A DNA stretch of 64,000 bases from Mesorhizobium qingshengii (GTDB lineage: Bacteria > Pseudomonadota > Alphaproteobacteria > Rhizobiales > Rhizobiaceae), in NCBI RefSeq assembly GCF_027563465.1, contig NZ_JAPFQA010000002.1, forward strand, positions 434,001 to 498,000. Reading direction: 5' to 3'. Positions 27,472 to 37,292 of this stretch are shown piece after piece. The notes under the pieces were generated by a model. That model searched no databases. It was not told where the DNA came from and saw only the letters and a program-made list of their open reading frames with translations. A program made the translations under genes and the position numbers. Numbering within the stretch: the first letter of the stretch is position 1; each line of letters opens with the position of its first letter.

Positions 27472-28548
27472 TCAGTTTCCCGGCCGGGGCCGTGGTATCG
27501 GCACGCCGATCTCCGGGGTCGCGGTGAAAGCGTTCACCGAGGCCGGCAAGCCGGTCGTGCCGCTGGCCGCGGTCGCCGGCACGGACGGCGCTTCAGGCTC
27601 GGGCGCGGCGACCGCGACCGGGACGGCGCCGCCATGATAGGTCGCGGCCTCGACCGAGGCTGGCCCCGGCGCGTCGAGCACGGCGCGGCATTCCCTGGGC
27701 AGGTTCGCCATCGTCATGAGGTCGCGGGCTTTCGGCGCATCGGGGTTCTTGTTGGGGCGCCAGGGCTGTTCGGTGAACCACCAGGCCAACGACTTGCCGC
27801 AGCCGTCATCGTCCGGTGTAGCCTCCTGCGCCTTGCAGTCGGGCGAGCCCGGCTGGCAGCCGATGCGCATGTGGAAATGATAGTCGTGGCCCCAGAACGG
27901 CCGGACCTTGCGCAGCCAGGAGCGGTCCCCCTTGACGGTGTCGCAGAGCTTTTTCTTGATGCCGGGATTGACCAGGATGCGCTCGACTTCCGCGTAGCTC
28001 GCCGCCCGCTTCAGAAGGTTTGTATGCTGCGGCGTCCACAGCGCGTCCTTCACCAGATGCGTCTTCTCGTCGACCATCAAGGTGGCGCTCATGCTTTCGC
28101 GTTGCGCCATCGACAGCGGGCGACTGGGCATTGGCGTCAGCCAGATGTCGGCGTCGAGCCCGATCTGGTGCGACGCATGACCGGTCATCATCGGACCGCC
28201 GCGCGGCTGCGAAATGTCGCCGATCAGCAGGCCCGGCCAACCGTCGGCGGCGGCGTCGCGCGACAGCTTCTCGATCAGCGCGATCATCGCCGGATGGCCC
28301 CAGCGGCGGTTGCGCGACGGCCGCATCACCTCCCAGGTCGGGCCGTCCATGGGAATGGCGACGCCGCCGGCAAAACAGCCCTTGGAATAGAAGCCGATCG
28401 ACTGCGCCGATGTCGCCGCCGGCAGTTTCTTGGAGCCGAACAGGTCCTTCGCCCGCTCCTCGGCCGCTGCCGGCCTCGCGGTGAACCCGGCCAGGGCCGC
28501 AAGCACGGCCACCAAGAGCGGTGTCCTGAAGGCGGATAGCAAGTTCAT
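27472..28548 (-). CDS. mepA: Penicillin-insensitive murein endopeptidase (M74)
   Basis: A zinc peptidase that cuts D-alanyl-meso-DAP cross-links in periplasmic peptidoglycan. The 358-residue precursor has a signal peptide (cleaved about ARPAAA-EE) and the M74 motifs GHASHQIGLDADIWL (metal-binding His and Asp) and WGHDYHFHMRIGC. A conserved cysteine pair (CQPGSPDC) follows. The last 70 residues are a Pro/Ala-rich extension (PEPEAPSVPATAA) beyond the usual domain. The start at 28548 is chosen because it gives a proper signal peptide. Confidence 0.94.
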   Translation of the reverse strand: MNLLSAFRTPLLVAVLAALAGFTARPAAAEERAKDLFGSKKLPAATSAQSIGFYSKGCFAGGVAIPMDGPTWEVMRPSRNRRWGHPAMIALIEKLSRDAAADGWPGLLIGDISQPRGGPMMTGHASHQIGLDADIWLTPMPSRPLSMAQRESMSATLMVDEKTHLVKDALWTPQHTNLLKRAASYAEVERILVNPGIKKKLCDTVKGDRSWLRKVRPFWGHDYHFHMRIGCQPGSPDCKAQEATPDDDGCGKSLAWWFTEQPWRPNKNPDAPKARDLMTMANLPRECRAVLDAPGPASVEAATYHGGAVPVAVAAPEPEAPSVPATAASGTTGLPASVNAFTATPEIGVPIPRPRPGN

Positions 28549-28635
28549 GAAGCCGGACCCCTCCGAAATCCCGAAGCCATGGTCGAGACGCGACCATGGC
28601 CGTATCATATCACGCAACGCGCGATGCTTCGACCA

Positions 28636-29535
28636 TCAACGCTTCATCGGGCTGCGCGGCTCGCCGTCGCGCCAGTCGCCGCTTGCCCACATATGGTCCA
28701 GAGCCGAGCGGTAGTCCGGAAAGCGAAAGCGATAGCCCGCCGCCTTGATCGCCGCGTTGGCGACCCGCTTGTTCTCGCCATAGAAGGACCGCGCCATGGG
28801 CGAAAGTTGGGCGGCGTCGAAGGGAATTTCGGGCGGTGGCTTGATTCCCATCAAGGCGGCGGCATAGGCGACGACATCCTGCGGCGGTGCCGGCAGGTCA
28901 TCGGTGACGTTGAAGATGCCGCCGGCATTGCCGTCCATGAGTTGCCAGAGGGCGCCGGCAATGTCGTCGCAATGGATGCGGTTGAAAACCTGGTCGGGCT
29001 TGACCAGCCGTCTCGCGGTGCCGTTCTCCAGATTGACCAAGGCGTTGCGGCCCGGCCCGTAAATGCCGGACAGGCGCAGGATCGCCACCGGCCTCCCGAT
29101 GTCGCGGCCGAGTTTCAGCCAGTCCTGCTCGGCGGCGACCCGCATCACCGAGCGCTTCGATACTGGCCGGCATAGCGCCGTTTCATCGACCCATGCGCCG
29201 TCATAATTGCCATAGACGCCGACGGTCGAGAGATAGCCGATCCATTCCAGCGCCGGCATCTGGCTGATTGCGGCGCGGGCGGCATTCAGCACCGGATCGC
29301 CGGCCTCTTCCGGAGCGACCGAAATCACCAGATGCGTCGTTTTCCTCAGCGCCTCGCCGATTTCGCCCGTCAGCGCGCCGTCGAACAGCAGCGGCGCGAT
29401 GCCGGCCCGGCGCAGCGCCTCGAATTTTTCCGCGGAGCGCGTCGTGCCAAGGATCGTGGCGGCGTCCGTGTTGGCGCGGGCAAAGGCCTTGCCGGAATAG
29501 CCGGCGCCAAAGATGAAGATCTGGCGTTCGCTCAT
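28636..29535 (-). CDS. NAD(P)-dependent epimerase/SDR family protein
   Basis: The 299-residue extended SDR protein has the nucleotide-binding motif [12 protein letters not shown], the segment [19 protein letters not shown] and [15 protein letters not shown]. The usual catalytic YxxxK is not clear, as in the YeeZ/YfcH-like atypical SDRs. It probably acts on a nucleotide-sugar or other small metabolite. The start ATG 29535 overlaps the queG stop by 4 bp, so they form an operon (GST, queG, SDR). Confidence 0.88.
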   Translation of the reverse strand: MSERQIFIFGAGYSGKAFARANTDAATILGTTRSAEKFEALRRAGIAPLLFDGALTGEIGEALRKTTHLVISVAPEEAGDPVLNAARAAISQMPALEWIGYLSTVGVYGNYDGAWVDETALCRPVSKRSVMRVAAEQDWLKLGRDIGRPVAILRLSGIYGPGRNALVNLENGTARRLVKPDQVFNRIHCDDIAGALWQLMDGNAGGIFNVTDDLPAPPQDVVAYAAALMGIKPPPEIPFDAAQLSPMARSFYGENKRVANAAIKAAGYRFRFPDYRSALDHMWASGDWRDGEPRSPMKR

Positions 29536-30692
29536 GCATGTGCCCCGGTTGGATCTGGCCGCGCCAGGCGCCATTCATCGCGCACGGCCCCGTCGCCCTC
29601 GGTTTTCAGGCCGGTCGCGGCCCGTTGCGAATATTCGGCCTTGGGCACCAGCCGCGCCAGCGCCCAAATTGCCGCGCCCCGCACCAGCGGCGAGGCGTCG
29701 TCCAGCAAGACGCGCACGGCGCCGGCAAGCGAGGCATCGCCGGAATTGCCGGCGGCGATCAGCACGTTGCGGACAAAACGATCGCGGCCGATGCGTTTTA
29801 TCGGTGAACCCGAGAAGAAAGCGCGGAAGGCCGTATCGTCCAGCTGCAACAGGTCGGCGAGCCGCGGCTCGCGCAAATCGTCGCGCGCGGCGAGCTTGGC
29901 CTCGGAAGCGACCCGGGCGAACTTGTTCCAGGGGCAGGCGGCGAGGCAGTCGTCGCAGCCATAGATGCGGTTGCCGATCTTTTCGCGGAACTCATACGGG
30001 ATCGGCCCCTTGTTCTCGATGGTGAGATAGGAGATGCAGCGCCGCGCATCGAGCCGGTAGGGCGCCGGGAAAGCATCGGTCGGGCACGCGTCGAGGCAAG
30101 CGCGGCAAGAGCCGCAATGGTCGATCTCCGCCCGGTCGGGCACGAGTTCGGCGGTGGTGAAGATGGTGCCGAGGAACAGCCAGGAGCCATGCTCGCGGCT
30201 GACCAGGTTGGTGTGCTTGCCTTGCCAGCCAAGCCCGGCGGCCTCGGCCAGCGGTTTTTCCATGACAGGCGCGGTGTCGACGAACACCTTCACGTCGCCG
30301 CCGGCGCGCGCGACGATCTTGCCGGCGATTTCCTTCAACCGGCCCTTCATCACATCGTGGTAGTCGCGGTTCTGCGCATAGACGGAGATCGCGCCACGGT
30401 CGCGCTTGACCAGCACCCCGCGCGGATCGTGGTCGGGGCCGTAGTTCATCGCCAGCACGATGATCGAGCGTACCTGCGGCCAGAGTGCGGTCGGTTCGCC
30501 GCGGCGTTGAAGCGTCTCGGCGATCCAGTCCATCGAGCCGTGGAAGCCGTCGGCAACGAATTCGGCAAGGCGGGCCGGTGCCAGCGGGATCGCATCGGGA
30601 GTGGTGACGGCGACGGCATCGAAGCCGGCGCGATGCGCCTCCGCGTCGATCAGCGCGCGCAGTTTTGCGGCGTCAGAAGTCGAGGTCCGCAT
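29532..30692 (-). CDS. queG: Epoxyqueuosine reductase
   Basis: Cobalamin-dependent enzyme that reduces epoxyqueuosine to queuosine in tRNA. The 386-residue protein has the two 4Fe-4S clusters of the family, [12 protein letters not shown] and [11 protein letters not shown], plus the signature segment [12 protein letters not shown] and a C-terminal HEAT-like region (residues about 310-370). It overlaps the upstream GST gene by 20 bp and the downstream SDR gene by 4 bp. Confidence 0.96.
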   Translation of the reverse strand: MRTSTSDAAKLRALIDAEAHRAGFDAVAVTTPDAIPLAPARLAEFVADGFHGSMDWIAETLQRRGEPTALWPQVRSIIVLAMNYGPDHDPRGVLVKRDRGAISVYAQNRDYHDVMKGRLKEIAGKIVARAGGDVKVFVDTAPVMEKPLAEAAGLGWQGKHTNLVSREHGSWLFLGTIFTTAELVPDRAEIDHCGSCRACLDACPTDAFPAPYRLDARRCISYLTIENKGPIPYEFREKIGNRIYGCDDCLAACPWNKFARVASEAKLAARDDLREPRLADLLQLDDTAFRAFFSGSPIKRIGRDRFVRNVLIAAGNSGDASLAGAVRVLLDDASPLVRGAAIWALARLVPKAEYSQRAATGLKTEGDGAVRDEWRLARPDPTGAHA

Positions 30693-31365
30693 AATGCGAC
30701 ACCGGTGACAGGCCGCGCACCCGGTCGGTCAAGAGCGGCCGGAAGGACGGCCGCGACTTCACCCGCGTGTACCATTCGCGCGCCGCGGCGTGCTCGCGCC
30801 AGTCGATCTCGCCGAGATAGTCGAGCACCGACAGCGTCGCCGCGGCCGCGAGGTCGGCGTAGGTGACCCTGCTGCCGGCCAGCCAATGGCGGGTGCCGGC
30901 CAGCCAGTTGGTGTATTTCATATGCTGGCGGATGTTGGCGCGCGCCGCGCGGATCGCTCCCGAATCGGGAGAGCCACCGCCGGCGGTTTCCGGCATGATC
31001 GGCTTCAGCACGCGTTCGCGCACCAGATGCCGGGTGACTTCGCTTTCGGCCTTGTTGAGATACCAGTCGATGAGCCGGCGGATTTCGGCGCGCTGCATCG
31101 GGTCCTCGGCGAACAGCCGCTTGTCGCGCTTGAGCACACCGCGCGTTTCGTCGAGATATTCGGCGATCACCGTTGCGCCGACGATCGGCACGTCGCCTTC
31201 TGCCAGCAGGATCGGCAGCGTGCCGGCCGGGTTCAGCGCCAGGAATTCCTTGCGCCGGGTCCACGGCTTTTCCTCGATCAGGGCCAGCTCCTCGCCATAC
31301 TCGCCGAAAGCGAGGCGGACGAAGCGGCAGGTGGCGAACATGGGATGGTGGAAAAGCGTCAGCAT
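30673..31365 (-). CDS. Glutathione S-transferase family protein
   Basis: The 230-residue protein has a thioredoxin-fold N-terminus ([20 protein letters not shown], then [14 protein letters not shown]) and an all-helical C-domain with [17 protein letters not shown], the family's conserved N-capping region. The substrate cannot be predicted. Its 3' end overlaps the queG start by 20 bp, indicating co-transcription. It is divergent from uppP. Confidence 0.9.
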   Translation of the reverse strand: MLTLFHHPMFATCRFVRLAFGEYGEELALIEEKPWTRRKEFLALNPAGTLPILLAEGDVPIVGATVIAEYLDETRGVLKRDKRLFAEDPMQRAEIRRLIDWYLNKAESEVTRHLVRERVLKPIMPETAGGGSPDSGAIRAARANIRQHMKYTNWLAGTRHWLAGSRVTYADLAAAATLSVLDYLGEIDWREHAAAREWYTRVKSRPSFRPLLTDRVRGLSPVSHYADLDF

Positions 31366-31525
31366 GGTTCCGCGATGATAAAGCGCACTGGCGAATCGCC
31401 GGGCGCACCGGTAAGTCTTGGCCGCCCGGTTAGCGGGCCGTCATGGTGTTGCGACCTATAGGGGGACTTGCAGGCCATGACAAGCAAACCGTTCTCTCAG
31501 CCGTCACGCCAATGCCGAGGTAGCC

Positions 31526-32332
31526 ATGGAAAGCCAGACCATCGTCGAAGCCTTGCTGCTCGGCCTGCTGGAGGGGCTGACCGAGTTCATACCGGTCTCC
31601 TCGACCGGCCATATCCTGCTCGCCGGCCATTTCCTCGGCTTCCATTCGACCGGCAAGGCCTTCGAGATCCTGATCCAGCTTGGCGCCATCCTGGCGATCC
31701 TGAGCGTCTATTTCCGCCGCCTGTGGCAGATGCTGCTCGACCTGCCGCATGACCGGCTGACCCGGCATTTCGTCATCGGCATCCTCATCGCCTTCCTGCC
31801 GGCGGCGATCATCGGCGCGCTGGCGCATGATTTCATCAAGACGGTGCTGTTCGAATCGCCACGGCTGATCTGCATCATGCTGATCATCGGCGGCGTCGTC
31901 CTGCTGGCGGTGGACCGCATGAACCTCAAGCCGGTCTATCGCGACGTCGAACGCTTCCCGACCCGGCTTTACCTGCAGATCGGGCTTTTCCAGTGCCTGT
32001 CGCTGATCCCCGGCACCTCGCGCTCGGGATCGACCATCGTCGGCGCGCTGCTTCTGGGCGTCGACAAGCGGGCGGCGGCCGAGTTTTCCTTCTTCCTCGC
32101 CATCCCGACGATGGTCGGCGCCTTCGCCTTCGACCTGTTCAAGAACCGCAACGTCTTGAGCAGCGCCGACCTGCCGATCATCGCCATCGGCTTCGTCGCC
32201 GCCTTCGTCACGGCACTGGTCGTCGTCCGCTACCTGCTCGATTATGTCTCGCGCAACGGCTACGCGCTGTTCGGCTGGTGGCGGCTGGTGGTGGGCGGCG
32301 TCGGGTTGGTTGCGTTGTTTGTTTGGGGGTGA
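31526..32332 (+). CDS. uppP: Undecaprenyl-diphosphate phosphatase
   Basis: Recycles the lipid carrier undecaprenyl pyrophosphate for cell-wall synthesis; loss lowers bacitracin tolerance. The 268-residue membrane protein has the signatures [18 protein letters not shown] near the N-terminus and [12 protein letters not shown] (catalytic serine/arginine) in the middle. Seven to eight helices are expected. The stop codon directly abuts a 137-bp inverted-repeat element. Confidence 0.96.
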   Translation: MESQTIVEALLLGLLEGLTEFIPVSSTGHILLAGHFLGFHSTGKAFEILIQLGAILAILSVYFRRLWQMLLDLPHDRLTRHFVIGILIAFLPAAIIGALAHDFIKTVLFESPRLICIMLIIGGVVLLAVDRMNLKPVYRDVERFPTRLYLQIGLFQCLSLIPGTSRSGSTIVGALLLGVDKRAAAEFSFFLAIPTMVGAFAFDLFKNRNVLSSADLPIIAIGFVAAFVTALVVVRYLLDYVSRNGYALFGWWRLVVGGVGLVALFVWG

Positions 32333-32469
32333 GCTTACCCTCCCCCTTGTGGGGAGGGTCGATCCGCAAAGCGGATCGGGGTGGGGTCGGCGCCATACCC
32401 CGCCCCGGTTCGCCAACGACGTTTCGCGTCGTCGGCTCGCCGACCCTCCCCACAAGGGGGAGGGTAAGC
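32333..32469. repeat. 137-bp element with 29-bp perfect terminal inverted repeats
   Basis: Arms at 32333-32361 (starting GCTTACCCTCCCCCTTGTGG) and 32441-32469 are perfect reverse complements. Inside are smaller hairpins such as GATCCGCAAAGCGGATC (32361-32377). The element starts at the base after the uppP stop and ends three bases before the yraN stop, so it fills the convergent gap and probably terminates both genes. Confidence 0.9.
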
Positions 32470-32472
32470 CCC

Positions 32473-32850
32473 TCAATTCCTTCCATAAAACGCGTTCTCG
32501 ACATGCACCGGCCAGCGCCAGGGCAGCACCGCGACCATGTCGAAACGCATCGACAGCTTGCCATAGTCGGGCTGGCGCGACAGCCAGATGTCGGCCGCCG
32601 CCTCGATGCGGCGTTCCGATTCGCGGCCGATCGCCTCCATGGCTTCGATCAGCGTGCCGCGCGCCTTGACCTCGACGAACAGCACCAGGTCGCCGCGCCG
32701 CGCGATCAGGTCGATCTCGCCGAAGCGGGTGCGATGGCGGCGTGCCAGGATGCGGTAGCCCTTCAGCATCAGCGCCATCGCGGCCAGCCATTCGCCGCGA
32801 TGGCCGCGCTTGTAGGCCTTCTGGCGGCTGGCGCTCGGGCGCTCAGCCAC
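32473..32850 (-). CDS. yraN: YraN/UPF0102 family nuclease-fold protein
   Basis: The 125-residue protein has the family core [23 protein letters not shown], here read as [10 protein letters not shown] then VLFVEVKAR, a PD-(D/E)XK-like fold of unproven activity. The start GTG 32850 is preferred because GGAGAGG sits at a workable distance; adjacent GTG 32853 is too close to it. It follows rsmI, the usual neighbour, but the two are separated by a palindromic element. Confidence 0.9.
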   Translation of the reverse strand: MAERPSASRQKAYKRGHRGEWLAAMALMLKGYRILARRHRTRFGEIDLIARRGDLVLFVEVKARGTLIEAMEAIGRESERRIEAAADIWLSRQPDYGKLSMRFDMVAVLPWRWPVHVENAFYGRN

Positions 32851-32872
32851 CACCCTCTCCGAAACTTTGTTT

Positions 32873-32942
32873 GACCATGATCTCTGGACAAACGGAACCG
32901 TTTGTCGGGGAAAACCGGTTTCCACTTTTCGGGATCATGGTC
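32873..32942. repeat. 70-bp element with 10-bp inverted ends between rsmI and yraN
   Basis: GACCATGATC (32873-32882) and GATCATGGTC (32933-32942) are perfect inverted ends of an element containing a CGGAACCG centre and GGGGAAAACCGGTTTCC. The right end supplies the last codons and stop (32935-32937) of rsmI. Such elements are common in rhizobial intergenic DNA. Confidence 0.75.
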
Positions 32943-33831
32943 TGTCCCTGAGCTCCAGCAGCCGCCGATAAAGCGCCTGCTTCTGGCCACCGGTCATCTT
33001 CGCGGCTTCGGCCGCCGCCTTGGAGGCCGGCATTTCGGCGGCGAGCGACAAAAGCAGCCGGTCGATGTCCGCCGGCTCGTCCGACCTCGCCTCGGCCGGA
33101 CCGATGCAAACGACGATCTCCCCCTTCGGCGTATCGGCCGCCGCGTAGTGATCGGCAAGCGTTTGCAGCGTGCCGGTGCGCATCTCCTCGAAGGTCTTGG
33201 TCAATTCCCGGCCAATCGCGGCCTTCCGCTCGCCACCGAGCGCTTCGACCATGGCGCCAAGCGACTCGGCCAGCCGGCGCGGCGATTCGAAGAAGATCAG
33301 CGTCGCCGGCACGGCCTTCAAGGCTTCCAGCCGCGTCAGCCGCTGGCCTGTCTTGACCGGCAGGAACCCCGCGAACAGGAAGGCGTCTGAGGGCAGGCCG
33401 GAGGCCGTCAGTGCCGCGAGGGGCGCCGACGGACCCGGGATCGGCACGACGCGAATGCCATGGTCGAGCGCCTCGCCGACCAGCCGGTAGCCGGGATCGG
33501 ACACAAGCGGCGTGCCGGCGTCCGAGATCAGCGCCACGCTCTGTCCGGCTTGAAGTGCCGCGATCAGTTTCGGCCCGGCCTCGCCGGCATTGTGTTCGTG
33601 ATAGGCCGTGGTGCGGCGGCGAATGCCATAGCGGTCGAGCAGCACGCGCGACACCCTCGTGTCCTCGCAAGCGACGATGTCGGCGGCGGCCAGCGTCTCC
33701 AGCGCGCGCAGCGTGATGTCGGCCAGGTTGCCGATCGGCGTCGCCACCAGATACAGCGCCGGTTCGAGCGGGCGGGCCGCGATCTCGGTCTGCCCGACCA
33801 CATAGCTGCGCTTGCCCGTTTCGCCGGTCAC
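32935..33831 (-). CDS. rsmI: 16S rRNA (cytidine-1402-2'-O)-methyltransferase
   Basis: SAM-dependent methylation of C1402 in 16S rRNA. The 298-residue protein, from GTG 33831 after GGAGAAGG, has LYLVATPIGNLADIT, ACEDTRVSRVLLDRYGI, SDAGTPLVSDPG and IPGPSAPLAAL, all family hallmarks. The open frame reaches 34011, but the extra residues have no family match. Its stop codon lies within the palindromic element at 32873-32942. Confidence 0.95.
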   Translation of the reverse strand: MTGETGKRSYVVGQTEIAARPLEPALYLVATPIGNLADITLRALETLAAADIVACEDTRVSRVLLDRYGIRRRTTAYHEHNAGEAGPKLIAALQAGQSVALISDAGTPLVSDPGYRLVGEALDHGIRVVPIPGPSAPLAALTASGLPSDAFLFAGFLPVKTGQRLTRLEALKAVPATLIFFESPRRLAESLGAMVEALGGERKAAIGRELTKTFEEMRTGTLQTLADHYAAADTPKGEIVVCIGPAEARSDEPADIDRLLLSLAAEMPASKAAAEAAKMTGGQKQALYRRLLELRDRP

Positions 33832-33979
33832 TGATGCCTTCTCCGTTCGGCCCTGTTTGGCACGGCTCACGCCCGGTTGCAAAAGCGTCGAGCGAAGTGA
33901 AATTCCCGCCATTCCTTTGCCACAGTAGGGAACGAAACCGGGATTGGCAGATTTAGCCCCTGATTCCGAGGAGGACAGG

Positions 33980-34168
33980 ATGGACAGCCTGAAGATACAG
34001 GACGCTTTCACGCCCTACTATGCCGGCCGAAAGCGCTTTGCAGCGCCCAAGGACAGGCGCCTGCCTGCCAAGACTGAAACCAGCCTGACCAACGAGCTGG
34101 CCGCAAGCGCCGTGCCAGCGGACATCAGGCTTTTCGACACCGAACCCGACAGCACGACGGAGCACTGA
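33980..34168 (+). CDS. Small hypothetical protein
   Basis: A 62-residue frame from ATG 33980 with a very good ribosome site (GAGGAGGACAGG). The sequence is charged, with AFTPYYAGRKRF and a C-terminal acidic stretch, and has no membrane segment or cysteine. No family recognised. It lies divergent from rsmI and convergent with the EamA gene. The strong start signal is the main support. Confidence 0.5.
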   Translation: MDSLKIQDAFTPYYAGRKRFAAPKDRRLPAKTETSLTNELAASAVPADIRLFDTEPDSTTEH

Positions 34169-34241
34169 CCGGACGATGCCCAATCGCTTCGATATCTTCA
34201 TCACCCGTCTTGAAACGAAGAACGCCCGCAACGACGCGCCG

Positions 34242-34679
34242 CTACCCCCGATAGGCGACCAGCACCGCGCCCGCCGCGATAAGGGCGACGCCAAGCCAGT
34301 TCGCTCCGGAGAGTCGCTCGCCGAGAAAGGCCGCGCCAAACACCGCCACAAGCACGACGCTTAACTTGTCGATCGGCGCTACCTGCGCCGCATTGCCGAT
34401 TTTCAGGGCGCGGAAGTAGCACAGCCACGAGGCGCCGGTCGCCAGGCCGGACAGGCCGAGGAACAGCCAGGTTTTTCCCGAGATCGTAGACGGTGACTGG
34501 AACTGGCCGCTGGCGAGCAGGATGGCGCCGAGCACGATCAGGATGATGACCGTGCGGATGAAGGTGGCGAAATCGGAATTGATGTTTTCGATGCCGACCT
34601 TGGCGAAGATCGCTGTCAAGGCCGCGAAAGCCGCCGACAGCAGCGCCCAGAACTGCCAGGAGGAAACGGTCAGGTTCAT
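34242..34679 (-). CDS. EamA/DMT-type small membrane transporter
   Basis: The 145-residue protein is a single EamA half with five hydrophobic helices, including SSWQFWALLSAAFAALTAIF and ANWLGVALIAAGAVLVAY. The family carries half-length members that probably dimerise. Substrate unknown. It follows the phosphatase gene on the same strand with a short gap. Confidence 0.88.
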   Translation of the reverse strand: MNLTVSSWQFWALLSAAFAALTAIFAKVGIENINSDFATFIRTVIILIVLGAILLASGQFQSPSTISGKTWLFLGLSGLATGASWLCYFRALKIGNAAQVAPIDKLSVVLVAVFGAAFLGERLSGANWLGVALIAAGAVLVAYRG

Positions 34680-34700
34680 TGCAGCCTCGCAAGCGACGTC

Positions 34701-35048
34701 TCAGTCCAGATACCGTGAAACGCGCTCTTTCAGAAGCGCTATCAACTCCGGATCCATGAATTCGTAGTCGTCTGGTATATCGAGGCAGATCACCTTGGCC
34801 GTCTTCAGGCTCGCCTTGAACTTCTTCTGCAGTTTGGTTCGGTGCGCCTTTTCCATGACGAAGATGATATTGGCCCACGCCACCAACTCATGCGTCAGCG
34901 GGTTGTCGGCATCGTGATTGGTACCGGCAGATGCGACCTCGATATCGCGGCGCGCGGAAAACACCTGCTCGGCGGTCGGGCTGCGCAAGCGGTTCTGGCT
35001 GCAGACGAAGAGGACGTTTTTCAAAGAGCTTTTCGGGACCATACTCAC
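34701..35048 (-). CDS. Low-molecular-weight protein-tyrosine-phosphatase-like protein
   Basis: The 115-residue protein has the phosphatase P-loop NVLFVCSQNRLRSPTAEQ (C-x5-R) and a short C-terminal DIPDDYEFMDPEL segment that could provide the acid residue. The start is uncertain: GTG 35048 overlaps the hemW stop as GTGA, while ATG 35042 is also in frame. Downstream is the EamA gene. Substrate unknown. Confidence 0.85.
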   Translation of the reverse strand: MSMVPKSSLKNVLFVCSQNRLRSPTAEQVFSARRDIEVASAGTNHDADNPLTHELVAWANIIFVMEKAHRTKLQKKFKASLKTAKVICLDIPDDYEFMDPELIALLKERVSRYLD

Positions 35049-36208
35049 CGCGCCAGATCGGCCACCACGGCATCGAGCACGATCATGCCAGCCGGGGTGG
35101 CGCGCAGGCGGGTATTGCCGATCGGCGCCACCAGCCCTTCGCCCTGCAGCATCGACAGCCGCGCGCTCGACAGGCCGCGCCCGGAGAACGCCTCGTAGCG
35201 GGAGAGATCGATGCCTTCGGCCAGCCGCAGCCCCATCAGCAGGAACTCGTCGGCCTCTTCGGAACGGGTCAGGATCTCGCCGCCGGTGACGCCATGGCCC
35301 TTGGCCTCGACCAGATTGGCCCAGGTTTCCGGCATCCGCTCGGCGATCGTCACGGTGCGGCGGCCGTTCTCGACGAAGCGGCCATGCGCGCCGGGGCCGA
35401 CGCCGACATATTCGCCATAGCGCCAGTAGGTCAGATTGTGCCGGCTTTCGGCGCCCGGCCTGGCGTGGTTGGAAATCTCATAGGCCGGCAGGCCGTGCGC
35501 CGACGTGATCTCCTGCGTCAGCGCATAGAGGTCGGCGGCATGGTCGTTGTCGGGAATGACGAATTTCTTCGCCGCATGCAGCGCATGGAAGGGCGTGCCT
35601 TCCTCGATGGTCAGCTGGTAGAGCGACAGATGATCGGCGGCATGGCCGATCGCCTGTTCGAGCTCGGATGCCCAAGTCTCCGGCGTCTGGCCAGGCCGCG
35701 CGTAGATCAGATCGAAGGACAGTCGCGGAAAAATCTCGCGCGCCAGGCCTATCGCATGCAGCGCTTCATCGACATTGTGCAGCCGGCCGAGGAAGCGCAG
35801 ATCCTTGTCGTTCAGCGCCTGCACGCCGAGCGAGACGCGGTTGACGCCGGCCGCCCGGTAGCCACGGAAGCGCTCGGCCTCGACCGAGGACGGATTGGCC
35901 TCCAGCGTCACCTCGATGCCATCGGGCACGGTCCAGTTCCTGGCCACCGCGTCGAGGACCCTGGCCACCGTTTCCGGTTTCATCAGCGACGGCGTGCCGC
36001 CGCCGAGAAAGATGCTGGTCACTTCGCGCGGCCCGGTGCGCTGGCGCATGGTCGCCAGTTCCGCCTCGAAGGCGGCGGCAAAGCGCTCCTGGTCGACCGG
36101 CTGGTGGCGGACATGGCTGTTGAAGTCGCAATAGGGGCATTTGGCCGCGCAGAACGGCCAATGGATATAGACGCCAAAACCCGGCGCCCGGTCGAGCAGC
36201 ATGCTCAT
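35045..36208 (-). CDS. hemW: Radical-SAM heme chaperone HemW
   Basis: The 387-residue protein has the radical-SAM motif [14 protein letters not shown] (CxxxCxxC), the family start [20 protein letters not shown] (first part) and a C-terminal HemW domain. HemW inserts heme into respiratory enzymes; older annotations call it coproporphyrinogen III oxidase, which is misleading. It overlaps the downstream phosphatase gene by 4 bp and the rdgB stop by 4 bp, all in one operon with rdgB, a VOC protein and rph. Confidence 0.94.
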   Translation of the reverse strand: MSMLLDRAPGFGVYIHWPFCAAKCPYCDFNSHVRHQPVDQERFAAAFEAELATMRQRTGPREVTSIFLGGGTPSLMKPETVARVLDAVARNWTVPDGIEVTLEANPSSVEAERFRGYRAAGVNRVSLGVQALNDKDLRFLGRLHNVDEALHAIGLAREIFPRLSFDLIYARPGQTPETWASELEQAIGHAADHLSLYQLTIEEGTPFHALHAAKKFVIPDNDHAADLYALTQEITSAHGLPAYEISNHARPGAESRHNLTYWRYGEYVGVGPGAHGRFVENGRRTVTIAERMPETWANLVEAKGHGVTGGEILTRSEEADEFLLMGLRLAEGIDLSRYEAFSGRGLSSARLSMLQGEGLVAPIGNTRLRATPAGMIVLDAVVADLAR

Positions 36209-36867
36209 GTCGAGCCCAATCCGGCCAGATTCAATCGTGCTTCGGCAAACTTCTGGAAGGCGCGGGCGCGGTGCGACAGCGCCTTGGCCTGGCCAGGCTT
36301 CCAGCCGTGCTTTTCCTCGGCGCTCATCTCGCCAAAGGTCTTGTCGAAGCCATTCGGCAGGAACACCGGGTCGTAGCCGAAGCCGAGTTCGCCGCGCGGC
36401 GGCCAGACCAGCGTGCCTTCGGCCTCGCCCCGATAATATTCGGCGTCACCGTCGGGAAACGCCAGGCAGATGACGGCGACAAAGCGCCCCTTGCGCTGTT
36501 CGGCCGAGGCGGCGCCGACTTCCTGCAGCGCCACTTCGGTGCGCTGCATGGCCATGCCGAAATCGCGCGAGCCGTCCGGGGTTTCGGCCCAGTTGGCGGT
36601 GTAGACGCCGGGCGCGCCGTCGAGCGCGTCGACGCACAGGCCGGAATCATCCGACAGCGCCGGCAGGCCGGTGGCCTTCGCGGCGGCCAGCGCCTTGATG
36701 TAGGCGTTTTCCTCGAAGGTGGTGCCGGTTTCGTCAGGCTCCGGCAGGCCATACTCCCTGGCCGATTTCGCTTCGAAGCCGAACGGCGCCATCAGGTCGG
36801 CGAATTCGCGCAGCTTGCCGGCATTGTGGCTGGCGACGACGATCTTCTTTCCATTAAGAGAATGCAT
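36205..36867 (-). CDS. rdgB: dITP/XTP pyrophosphatase (RdgB/HAM1)
   Basis: Hydrolyses deaminated purine nucleoside triphosphates, keeping them out of DNA. From ATG 36867 the product is 220 residues with the family [34 protein letters not shown] and [10 protein letters not shown]. The start overlaps the VOC gene stop by one base (TGATG). The open frame runs on upstream without family similarity. Confidence 0.95.
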   Translation of the reverse strand: MHSLNGKKIVVASHNAGKLREFADLMAPFGFEAKSAREYGLPEPDETGTTFEENAYIKALAAAKATGLPALSDDSGLCVDALDGAPGVYTANWAETPDGSRDFGMAMQRTEVALQEVGAASAEQRKGRFVAVICLAFPDGDAEYYRGEAEGTLVWPPRGELGFGYDPVFLPNGFDKTFGEMSAEEKHGWKPGQAKALSHRARAFQKFAEARLNLAGLGST

Positions 36868-37277
36868 CAAAGGCCCCAGATTCTTGGCTCGGCGAACTCG
36901 ATCGAATTGCCCGAGGGGTCGCGTATATAGATCGAACGTCCGCCTTGCGGCCATTCGAATTCGCTTTCGATGGCGATGTGCCTCGCCTCGAGATGGGCTT
37001 TCCAGCCGGCGATTTCGACGGCGGTCGCCGCAAAGCAGAGATGGCCCTCGCCGACCGCGCCGTGCGGCGGCACCGGCAGCCGGGCGTCGGGCGCCGGCGG
37101 CACCCTGGTCGCCTCGGCGTTGAAGACCAGCAGCACGCCGGGGCCGCAGCGGAAGAAGATATGCCTGCCGTCGACCTTGCCGAGGAGGTGAAGTCCAAGC
37201 ACGCCGGTGTAGAATTCTTCCGCCGCCGCCAGATCGGTGACGTAGAGGGCTGATTCAAGGATGGCGGAGGGGTTCAC
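36867..37277 (-). CDS. VOC family (glyoxalase/bleomycin-resistance fold) protein
   Basis: The 136-residue protein has a single vicinal-oxygen-chelate fold: [22 protein letters not shown] at the N-terminus (first 20 residues quoted in part) and [18 protein letters not shown] at the C-terminus, which carries the metal-binding glutamate. GTG start with no strong ribosome site. Enzyme activity unknown. It sits between rph and rdgB with a one-base overlap with rdgB. Confidence 0.88.
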   Translation of the reverse strand: MNPSAILESALYVTDLAAAEEFYTGVLGLHLLGKVDGRHIFFRCGPGVLLVFNAEATRVPPAPDARLPVPPHGAVGEGHLCFAATAVEIAGWKAHLEARHIAIESEFEWPQGGRSIYIRDPSGNSIEFAEPRIWGL

Positions 37278-37292
37278 CGGAAAATCGATGGC

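Noticed and set aside
30117..30866. A 249-codon plus-strand frame opposite queG and the GST gene
   Set aside because: queG and GST motifs on the minus strand are unambiguous; this frame is a composition shadow.
35045..36208. Annotation of hemW as coproporphyrinogen III oxidase
   Set aside because: The sequence fits the HemW heme-chaperone subgroup; HemN-type oxidases are longer and differ at the N-terminus.
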